Program-made: the position numbers and the translations under genes
Part shown: one piece after another, positions 57,621 through 64,000 of the stretch
Layout: each line of letters starts with the position of its first letter
How positions within the stretch are numbered: position 1 is the first letter of the stretch
DNA from: a virus
Length of the DNA stretch: 64,000 nucleotides
IMG/VR virus record: IMGVR_UViG_3300027976_000006
Span: 1 to 64,000 of that record
Direction: 5' to 3' (one strand)
The notes under the pieces: model-generated
The model's input: the letters and a program-made list of their open reading frames with translations, nothing else
Databases searched by the model: none
What the model was told of the DNA's origin: nothing

Positions 57621-58523
57621 ATGAATGAGCTAATTTCACTGTCAAATCAAAAAGAAAATAAAGAAGGTATTTTTCTTGCTATGGATAAAGTAACGCAAGC
57701 AATTGCGTTAGAGGGAGCAAAGAAAATGCAAACTGGATTTCAAGTTACGCTGTTAGTTCAATACGACCTTGGCACTATTATTAATGAACTGTTTAGCGTG
57801 GAGCATATAAATGAAGTACAAAGGAAGCAGGAAATAAAAAAGTTAGCAACTTATTGGAATTTATCCAATTTAAACATCATTTACGACCTGGTGAATGTGT
57901 CAACTTCTTTCACGCGTGACTTCATAAAGGCGCAGGTTGAGGAGCAGATGACGAATGGTAATTTTCTAAGCTGGAACCATTTTAAAGAATTGCAAAAAAT
58001 TGGCAGCGAGAAGAGACAATTACTTCTGCTCAAGCAGGTACGAAGACATTGCTGGTCGGCTAACGAACTTTCCTTGGAGATGCAAGGCAACAAGGAAGCC
58101 GAAATTAAGCGGGTGGGTGGACGAAAACCAAAATTGCCAAAGACACCAGTGGCGATGTTGCAAAAAATTTACACAACTGTACAGCAAACTGACAATTATC
58201 TAGAGGCGATGGCCGAACCTTTATCGGGCATGTTTTTAGAAATCGCTCCTAGTGATGTGTCAGAACAGTTCGTGTGTAACATTGAAAACACCATGGCTAG
58301 AATTACTAACGCACGAAATCAGCTTTCAAACACATTTGACGCGCTTTCGACTGTTTTAACTCGTTCAAAGGTGGTTTTGTCCCAGCAGGTTAAACCGGTT
58401 GGAACGGCGTCCGCCGCTAAAAAATCAGTTACTTTGCCTGATATGCCACAAGTGGCTGTATCGTCGCCTGCGGTTGTTTTACCTGCGACAAGAAGACAGT
58501 TAAAAAATCGGTCTGGCCTCTAA
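57621..58523 (+). CDS. Hypothetical protein, possible DUF1016-like segment
   Basis: 300 residues, SD AAGGAA. Helical: LVQYDLGTIINELF..., QEIKKLATYWNLSNLNIIYDLVNV and QLLLLKQVRRHCWSANELSLE, recalling plasmid/phage proteins with DUF1016-like N-termini. C-terminus Pro/Val-rich and basic. Closed by a terminator. The family call is weak. Confidence 0.45.
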   Translation: MNELISLSNQKENKEGIFLAMDKVTQAIALEGAKKMQTGFQVTLLVQYDLGTIINELFSVEHINEVQRKQEIKKLATYWNLSNLNIIYDLVNVSTSFTRDFIKAQVEEQMTNGNFLSWNHFKELQKIGSEKRQLLLLKQVRRHCWSANELSLEMQGNKEAEIKRVGGRKPKLPKTPVAMLQKIYTTVQQTDNYLEAMAEPLSGMFLEIAPSDVSEQFVCNIENTMARITNARNQLSNTFDALSTVLTRSKVVLSQQVKPVGTASAAKKSVTLPDMPQVAVSSPAVVLPATRRQLKNRSGL

Positions 58524-58540
58524 CTTGGTTTAACCCAGAA

Positions 58541-58572
58541 GCCCGCAGTTGTATTACTGCGGGCTTTTTTTT
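58541..58572 (+). terminator. Intrinsic terminator
   Basis: GCCCGCAGT (58541-58549), ACTGCGGGC (58556-58564), then eight T. Confidence 0.92.
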
Positions 58573-58596
58573 AACTATTACGCAAAGAGTTCATCT

Positions 58597-59421
58597 ATGT
58601 TTTCAATCTGTGCAATTTTTTATGGCGATTATTTGGCATTAGCCGAGAAGTTGTTAACATCTTTAAAGATTACGGCACATATTCAAGACGTTAGGCTTGG
58701 TTTAAACGCAGTTAGCCCGCAAGTTCGAAATTATGTGAATAGCTGGGCGTTGCAACAAATGTCGGCATACCCCGTGTATATTTACGAAGACGAGTGCAGC
58801 AATAATTTAGGTAAGTACCCGCTAATGCGCCAAATGTTTAAAGATAAAAAATTAGCAGCAAAGATCATGTGGTTTGACGATGACAGTTTTTTAGACGAAG
58901 TTTCTGTCGATTGGTGGGATACGGCTTTGATGCTTGGGCAACAATATACACAGGTTGGGGCATTGCACAGCATCGGACAAAAGCGGAAACAATATGAAGG
59001 CATCGCACAGCAATCTTGGTTTACAGGAAAACCAGTTAATGGGTACCATCGTTATAAGTTCGCCACGGGAGGCTGGTGGATTGCGGATACAGATTTTTTA
59101 ACTAAATGGGATTATCCTTTTGTCGTGCTACACCACAATGGGGGAGATTCTATACTGGGCGAATTGATAAGGCAGCAAGGAGGCAGTTTAGGGGAATTTT
59201 CTGCCGGTGTACAGTGTCATTGCGAAGGTTGTCTTAAAAATAAAATAAAGTTAAATTCAGTAGTTAGAATCAACGTGGGCGGTAGGAAGGGTAGGCGCGG
59301 GCTGGGTACCCTTGTCGAGCACTACCCTTGGGAAGATGGAAATGCAAATTCACCGATTAATTATCAAACATTTGGTCTAAAAATAGCCAGATATGTCAGC
59401 TGTAATAAGGAAAAAATATGA
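58597..59421 (+). CDS. Stand-alone GT-A-type glycosyltransferase
   Basis: 274 residues from ATG 58597; an upstream start is excluded because the terminator ends just before. WFDDDSFLD near 90 supplies the DxD metal-binding motif, and FATGGWWIAD and LHHNGGDS align with the second domain of the 5348 protein (HNGGD, WCWAV). It lacks that protein's GT9 half. It probably adds a sugar to DNA, protein or host glycan; the acceptor is unknown. Confidence 0.65.
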   Translation: MFSICAIFYGDYLALAEKLLTSLKITAHIQDVRLGLNAVSPQVRNYVNSWALQQMSAYPVYIYEDECSNNLGKYPLMRQMFKDKKLAAKIMWFDDDSFLDEVSVDWWDTALMLGQQYTQVGALHSIGQKRKQYEGIAQQSWFTGKPVNGYHRYKFATGGWWIADTDFLTKWDYPFVVLHHNGGDSILGELIRQQGGSLGEFSAGVQCHCEGCLKNKIKLNSVVRINVGGRKGRRGLGTLVEHYPWEDGNANSPINYQTFGLKIARYVSCNKEKI

Positions 59422-60332
59422 GCACGATGGAAAAGCATCCTCCGTTGCCGGGATTGTCAATTAAGCGGATTCTGGCACACAGAGATAAGTTAGTAAGTAA
59501 GTTAGTTTCGTTTGTAGGCGGAAAGCTAGAAGGCGCTCTATTCCATTCTTTTGTGGATAGTCTTCACGAGGCCTTGCCTGACGATATTCTTAAAACTACA
59601 GTACACAATAGCATTAAAAATTTGCTAACTGAAGAATTAACGCAAGCGCTACTGTTGGAAACTTGTTGGCGGATGGCTGGTAATATCCCTACTTTAATGA
59701 GACACCGTCCTGCCACTAGGTGGTTGTTTCAAAGTGATTTTGAATGGATACCTGCTAGCGTATCTGCTGTTTTTACTTTTAAACAGCATAAACAATTAGT
59801 AAATACATTTACTTTTCAAAGTTTAGCTGGAACTTTAGTTCCTAGAAAATTAATGCAAACATGGTCTTTAAAAAAAACACATTATCTGGCAACTTATCGA
59901 AACGAAAAAGGTCTTGGATTTGGGTTTTGTCGTTCACACATAAACTCAAGAGGAGAACAGCGCAATAAAAATTTATTTTCGAATGTGCAGCAGTTTTATG
60001 GGTTGCAATGTTTTTTACTGATTGACCCAGAACGATCGCAGCAGGATCCTTTTATAGTAGAAATTGGGCATAGCTATGCTACAGTGTTACATAATCGGAA
60101 GTTGATCGCATCCAGAGATAGGCAACAGACACCTTGTTTGAAAGGATTTCCTGAAACACATGAATGTTTTTGTTGCCCTTATGGCGTGGATAGGTGTGAG
60201 CTAGCCACGCATAATTTGACTTATATTAAAAGCAAATGTAAATGTTGTGAAAAGTTAAGTTTCTTAAATACAGAAGAAACGGATTATCTTGGATTTTGCA
60301 CGGTGTGTGCTACCACTAAAAGGATGTTATGA
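59418..60332 (+). CDS. Hypothetical Cys-rich protein
   Basis: 304 residues, ATGA-coupled to the glycosyltransferase. C-terminal third has three Cys sets (CFCCPYGVDRC, CKCCEKL, FCTVC) that suggest zinc binding. N-terminal half is helical. No family recognised. Confidence 0.5.
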   Translation: MSTMEKHPPLPGLSIKRILAHRDKLVSKLVSFVGGKLEGALFHSFVDSLHEALPDDILKTTVHNSIKNLLTEELTQALLLETCWRMAGNIPTLMRHRPATRWLFQSDFEWIPASVSAVFTFKQHKQLVNTFTFQSLAGTLVPRKLMQTWSLKKTHYLATYRNEKGLGFGFCRSHINSRGEQRNKNLFSNVQQFYGLQCFLLIDPERSQQDPFIVEIGHSYATVLHNRKLIASRDRQQTPCLKGFPETHECFCCPYGVDRCELATHNLTYIKSKCKCCEKLSFLNTEETDYLGFCTVCATTKRML

Positions 60333-60838
60333 CGCTACAAGCACGGATGAACGCAGACGATCGCAGACTTTATAACCCTAGTCGGGATGTTGCTCATAAC
60401 TTTCAACAAGTTATGGAACTAGTAGCAGCCCGGCTTGAGGATCAGAGTTGGCCGGAGCTAGCTGCAATATTGCAGCATGAGAAAGTAAGCATGGATGATT
60501 TAGGAGAAGCTTGTGCTTGCTACTGCAATTACATAGCTAGTGCCGCAACTTCTCCTACTTTAGTCATGGTTGCTAGTTTAGAGCAAAGCGGATTTTTTAA
60601 TTGCAAACCCGGGGCACAGGTAGCCGTGTTGGCTATGATTGGGACATGTTACGCTGGAATTCAATATGCTGGGGTGAGAGAAGCTACAATTGCGGGCGAA
60701 GGCCCGTTACAAACTGTGGGTGACCTGGTTAGAAGTGCTGAAAAGTTGCGTAGTTACATTGGTGTACCCAAATGGAAACGCTGGTTGCGCAAATGGAAGA
60801 TTCGATTAAAAGATATTTTTGTGGTTTTATCCAAGTAA
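60329..60838 (+). CDS. Hypothetical protein, 169 residues
   Basis: ATGA-coupled upstream. Helical with several Cys/Ala segments and a basic tail (KWKRWLRKWKIRLKDIF). No family recognised. Confidence 0.5.
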   Translation: MTLQARMNADDRRLYNPSRDVAHNFQQVMELVAARLEDQSWPELAAILQHEKVSMDDLGEACACYCNYIASAATSPTLVMVASLEQSGFFNCKPGAQVAVLAMIGTCYAGIQYAGVREATIAGEGPLQTVGDLVRSAEKLRSYIGVPKWKRWLRKWKIRLKDIFVVLSK

Positions 60839-60852
60839 GGAAATGATTATAA

Positions 60853-61701
60853 ATGATTATTAACGCATGGGGATCGGAGTTTACGGCAAAGTACGGGGAC
60901 ACTTTACCTAGAAGTTATTTGTGTTTCGACACGGAGTTTACGGGCAGCAGTGAAGAGACTGATTTGATTGTGGAGATTGGACACACTCTGGTCGAAGATG
61001 GTAAAGTTGTAGACCAACTAAGCCTCATCTTAAATTGGTACGAGCATCCATCTATCTCGAGAAGTTGGTTGGATTACAAGCTAAATATGATGCGATCGGT
61101 CATAGGGGAAGGTTGGCGGTTAATGCCAGACAGGGTGCAGAAAGAAGGTATAGACCCTATGCAAGTGTTGCAATTTTATTACAAGTTGTTTCAAACTTGG
61201 AAAAATAGGAGTTTGCCGTTTGTGGCACAAAACGGGCAAAATGCCGACGAGCGCTTGCTTCGAGGTAACTTTAATCGTTTTTTAAACAAAAACTTTGAAT
61301 TGCCTCCTGACAATTACTTCGATACTGGTGGCATTTATAAAGCCACACAGGTCTGGGAGTCGTCTAATCCAAATTGTACTAATCTGCGTATGGCTATGCT
61401 CCCGCATAGATCAGATAACTTAAAAAGCTATTTTAACCGAGTAATTGGTACAAGAGTAGCGGGGATTAAATGGTCTTTAGCTTTAATTATGGAGCAATAT
61501 GGGTTAATGGCTAAGCACAATGTTTCTTTAGATCAAATGCACAGTGCCGGATTTGATTCGTTATGTCTGCATTGGATTATGGAAGAGTTTAGAGAACAGA
61601 TACAAAACAAGATGGATTTAAAATCTAAATCTGTAATTGCTACAAACACACAACTTGTTCCGGTGTCTGCCGGTGAAAAACGGCGGCAACGCTTACTGTA
61701 G
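60853..61701 (+). CDS. DEDDh 3'-5' exonuclease (DnaQ/oligoribonuclease-like)
   Basis: 282 residues. DTEFTG (about 25-30) supplies the first acidic pair, QNADERLL the second, and HSAGFDSL (about 235) the His-x4-Asp of DEDDh exonucleases. It removes nucleotides from 3' ends of DNA or RNA; in a phage it may edit, recycle or degrade host nucleic acid. Confidence 0.65.
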   Translation: MIINAWGSEFTAKYGDTLPRSYLCFDTEFTGSSEETDLIVEIGHTLVEDGKVVDQLSLILNWYEHPSISRSWLDYKLNMMRSVIGEGWRLMPDRVQKEGIDPMQVLQFYYKLFQTWKNRSLPFVAQNGQNADERLLRGNFNRFLNKNFELPPDNYFDTGGIYKATQVWESSNPNCTNLRMAMLPHRSDNLKSYFNRVIGTRVAGIKWSLALIMEQYGLMAKHNVSLDQMHSAGFDSLCLHWIMEEFREQIQNKMDLKSKSVIATNTQLVPVSAGEKRRQRLL

Positions 61702-61714
61702 AAAGGAAGATAAA

Positions 61715-62083
61715 ATGGCGAAGCGTAAAAACTCACGGCAAAAGGGGGCGGTTGGCGAACGAGAATTGGCAGCAGAGTTAAATCGTTTATTTGGCACAAC
61801 AGCTAGAAGAGGGCAGCAGTATAGCGGGCTAGAGGGTGAAGACGTTGTTGGGCTGGGTAATATACACATAGAAAGCAAACGGGTGGAAAAATTAAATATT
61901 TATGACGCGGTAGAGCAAGCCGTTACGGATGCAAAATCCATCAAGATACCCGCAGTTTTTCACCGAAGAAACCATAAACCTTGGTTAGTTACGGTGCGCT
62001 TGGATGACATAGAAGCTTTTGCTGCCGCACTTCAAGAAGTGTTATCTAGGCGAATTGTGTTGCCACCAGCATCGGTTTCTTAG
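61715..62083 (+). CDS. PD-(D/E)XK nuclease, Holliday-junction-resolvase-like
   Basis: 122 residues from ATG 61715 (SD AAAGGAAG). KNSRQKGAVGERELAAEL with Glu 15, EGEDVVG with Asp near 45, and HIESKR (Glu-x-Lys) form the nuclease core of Hjc/VRR-type enzymes. C-terminus has a helix and strand. It probably resolves branched recombination intermediates. Good fit to the recombination genes around it. Confidence 0.7.
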   Translation: MAKRKNSRQKGAVGERELAAELNRLFGTTARRGQQYSGLEGEDVVGLGNIHIESKRVEKLNIYDAVEQAVTDAKSIKIPAVFHRRNHKPWLVTVRLDDIEAFAAALQEVLSRRIVLPPASVS

Positions 62084-62118
62084 TTTATTTTAAATTCCAG
62101 ATTTTAGAAAGGATTACA

Positions 62119-62562
62119 ATGTCAGAAGAAAATATCGATCAACCAGTTAAAGAAGTTGATCCTGAGTTCGTCAAAGACATAGAACTAGTAGCAGATGTGG
62201 CTAATCACTTAGCCAGAAACAATTCTGATTTTAAGCAGGTGATTGCAAGCATGCTTGCGGCTAGACAGCTGTATGGTATGTGTCTGTTTGAGTTAGAGTG
62301 GCTTTGCCACCATACTGACTTTTCTAAAATTGGTGAGACCATCCCGATTACAACTGAGTCTATGACCGAGCAGCAACAGATTATGTTTAAAGAAGTACTA
62401 ATTAATGCCGCAGCAATGCAGGCACAGCAACCTTTCGACGAAAAGGTATTGTTTGATGGTATGACCAATACTGTTTTCCCTTGGATGCGGGCTGTAGTCA
62501 CCAAGCATAGTGCTTGGCAAAATGCAGAGAAAGAAAAACCGAACGAAAAGGAAAATTTATGA
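62119..62562 (+). CDS. Hypothetical protein, 147 residues
   Basis: SD AAAGGAT. Helical and acidic, with two Cys (YGMCLFELEWLCHHTDFSKIG). C-terminus Lys/Glu-rich. ATGA-coupled to the next gene. No family recognised. Confidence 0.5.
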   Translation: MSEENIDQPVKEVDPEFVKDIELVADVANHLARNNSDFKQVIASMLAARQLYGMCLFELEWLCHHTDFSKIGETIPITTESMTEQQQIMFKEVLINAAAMQAQQPFDEKVLFDGMTNTVFPWMRAVVTKHSAWQNAEKEKPNEKENL

Positions 62563-63257
62563 ACGTATTTGTTAGTTGGGCGACGGTAACACAAGCTGAA
62601 GCTGGCTCTGATAATTTTTTTCAACAAGCATTTCCACCAAGTAAGAAGGGTGCTACTACTGTTGCTGCGGATGCTCCTGTACATATTTTGCATAGATCCA
62701 AGGTAAAATTATATCTTCCTGAATATTCTGAATATTTAGAAATTAAACAAAAGACGCTTGATGAATTAGATTTAATTAATGCGGATATACTTGCAATTCA
62801 ATTTGTTATCCCAGCTTTAGAAAAAGTAGTAACTTACCAGTTGGCTAAGCGAGTACCGGGCGATAATAGATTATCAGTAAGTTTGGCAGCTAGGTCCTTT
62901 TTATTAAACACTTTTTCCGGCGAATGGGATAACGAAAACAATTCCAAACGTGTCGTATTTATAGGTTTAGCCGGTTTAAAGGGTTTTATGCAAAAATTTG
63001 CTTATGCCTGTGCTGTGTTGGGTCAAGCTCTCCCTTTAAGTTTATGGCGCAACAATTCGCAAATAATTGAGCTTATAGACCAATTACCGGCAGCGGGTTT
63101 TATTAACGCTTGTGCTAATAATGCAAAACTGACAGATGCTGGCGTAGAATATTACAAATTAGTCGAAGAGTTTGAAACGGTGGGAATAGGGGCTAGTGCG
63201 GCACGAGACAGCTCAATATTACTGGCTATCGCGTTTAAACTAGGATTTGGCGGTTAA
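62559..63257 (+). CDS. Hypothetical protein, 232 residues
   Basis: ATG 62559 overlaps the previous stop (ATGA) with AAAAGGAAAA upstream. Alpha/beta; Leu-rich middle. No family recognised. Confidence 0.5.
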   Translation: MNVFVSWATVTQAEAGSDNFFQQAFPPSKKGATTVAADAPVHILHRSKVKLYLPEYSEYLEIKQKTLDELDLINADILAIQFVIPALEKVVTYQLAKRVPGDNRLSVSLAARSFLLNTFSGEWDNENNSKRVVFIGLAGLKGFMQKFAYACAVLGQALPLSLWRNNSQIIELIDQLPAAGFINACANNAKLTDAGVEYYKLVEEFETVGIGASAARDSSILLAIAFKLGFGG

Positions 63258-63259
63258 AT

Positions 63260-63961
63260 ATGGATAAGTTTCCCAGGCCAGAAAATGATAAATTTTATGA
63301 ATTTAAGCCATTTCGTGTACCGAAATACCGAGTAGAATTTCAACGAGCAGTCAAGCTCGAAGATGTTCCAGGTTATGTTTGGTACACTCCTGCTGCTTTA
63401 TACCTGTGGGGAAGATACAGTGAAAACAATTTGGCGGATTTAGTACAGCGCCATAGTTTGCAAATATTCTGGTACAAGTTCGATAAACCAATTTTCAATG
63501 GATTTATTGTTAATGCCGACCCCAGCTGGAATCACACACTGTGGGCAGTGCGGGCGGATCAGTGGGATAAGTTCGTAGATGGAATTCTAGAAACGGTTCA
63601 ATTTGATATTCCAAACGCAAAACTTTATCAATATGCTTTGCAGCAATTAACCATATACGATCCTTTGTCCGTAGATGTACAAAGGATCGTATCTAGTGCT
63701 ACAGCTATTGTGAAAATTAATGCTTTTGCCGTGCTAAGTAACGAGCAACAATATGCGTTTGATACTCGTAAAAAAGATGTGCAATTAATCCCCTATATTT
63801 CTAGTTTCAAACCTAACCCTCTACATGTGTCAGCTGCTCGCCAGTTATTTTCTTCTGCCAATATGACGCAAGATAAAGCATTTAGTCGGTATAAAGAAAT
63901 TTTAACAAGTGAGCAGGATTCAGCTTATCAACAAAAAAACTTAAAAGGAAATAAACGATGA
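63260..63961 (+). CDS. Hypothetical protein, 233 residues
   Basis: ATG 63260, 2 nt after the previous stop. Aromatic-rich (RVPKYRVEFQRAVKLEDVPGYVWY). ATGA-coupled to the gene that leaves the window. No family recognised. Confidence 0.5.
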   Translation: MDKFPRPENDKFYEFKPFRVPKYRVEFQRAVKLEDVPGYVWYTPAALYLWGRYSENNLADLVQRHSLQIFWYKFDKPIFNGFIVNADPSWNHTLWAVRADQWDKFVDGILETVQFDIPNAKLYQYALQQLTIYDPLSVDVQRIVSSATAIVKINAFAVLSNEQQYAFDTRKKDVQLIPYISSFKPNPLHVSAARQLFSSANMTQDKAFSRYKEILTSEQDSAYQQKNLKGNKR

Positions 63962-64000
63962 GTAAGGACAAGCCCGCAAATAACGAAAAATGGAAAGCGT
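63958..64000 (+). CDS. Start of a truncated gene at the window edge
   Basis: ATGA overlap with the previous gene; MSKDKPANNEKWKA then cut off by the window end. Confidence 0.5.
   Translation, partial: MSKDKPANNEKWKA

Overview
The window is 64 kb of a large tailed double-stranded DNA phage (Caudoviricetes-type). It holds a large terminase subunit, a collagen-like tail fibre, a complete set of T4-like replication and recombination genes, and dozens of tightly packed small genes with ATGA-type overlaps. There are no tRNA or rRNA genes and no integrase. The host cannot be read directly. The Ycf46/Ycf35-like AAA module, the CsrA homologue and the heptosyltransferase-like enzyme fit an aquatic Gram-negative host, for example a planctomycete or similar; this is inference. 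Family names (DUF numbers) are given from recognition of sequence patterns, not from a search.

Layout. 1-4.2 kb: end of a tail fibre gene, a second fibre/tip protein, a fibre-assembly-like protein and a Cys-rich protein with an in-frame stop. 4.2-8.4 kb: two small reverse-strand genes, then a two-domain glycosyltransferase operon. 8.4-11.4 kb: small-gene cassettes, each with the same about 50-nt leader box, plus a strongly folded candidate small RNA with its own terminator, a csrA homologue and a ribosome-site-sequestering hairpin. 11.4-23 kb: a long operon with a DUF1257 (Ycf35-like), DUF2997-like and Ycf46-like AAA ATPase trio, a nonapeptide-repeat protein, a zinc-ribbon primase-like protein and hypotheticals. 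23-25 kb: terminase on the reverse strand. 25-31 kb: small membrane proteins, a cytosine methyltransferase with a second gene in another frame, a lipoprotein, and a run of conserved small phage/bacterial families. 31.4-33.2 kb: a tandem array of overlapping genes for Ser/Trp/Gly low-complexity peptides. 33.5-36 kb: a stand-alone RNA-polymerase alpha-CTD-like protein, then a 1.35-kb segment bounded by 76-bp inverted repeats, then a methyltransferase. 36-39.8 kb: hypotheticals. 39.8-64 kb: replication and recombination block: Mre11/SbcD-like, Rad50/SbcC-like, UvsW-like helicase, DnaB-like helicase, DnaG-like primase, UDG-exonuclease-polymerase A fusion, an acidic-tailed candidate ssDNA-binding protein, RecA/UvsX-like recombinase, a DEDDh exonuclease and a resolvase-like PD-(D/E)XK nuclease, with a stand-alone glycosyltransferase among them.

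How it works together. The right half could copy the genome: primase and helicase open and prime, the polymerase extends, SbcCD-like, RecA-like, UvsW-like and resolvase proteins drive recombination-dependent replication, and terminase packages. The left and middle parts look devoted to host takeover and regulation: CsrA, the alpha-CTD mimic, the AAA module, methyltransferases and structured RNAs. The least explained elements are the Ser-Trp repeat array, the inverted-repeat segment, and the repeated leader cassettes with their small RNA.
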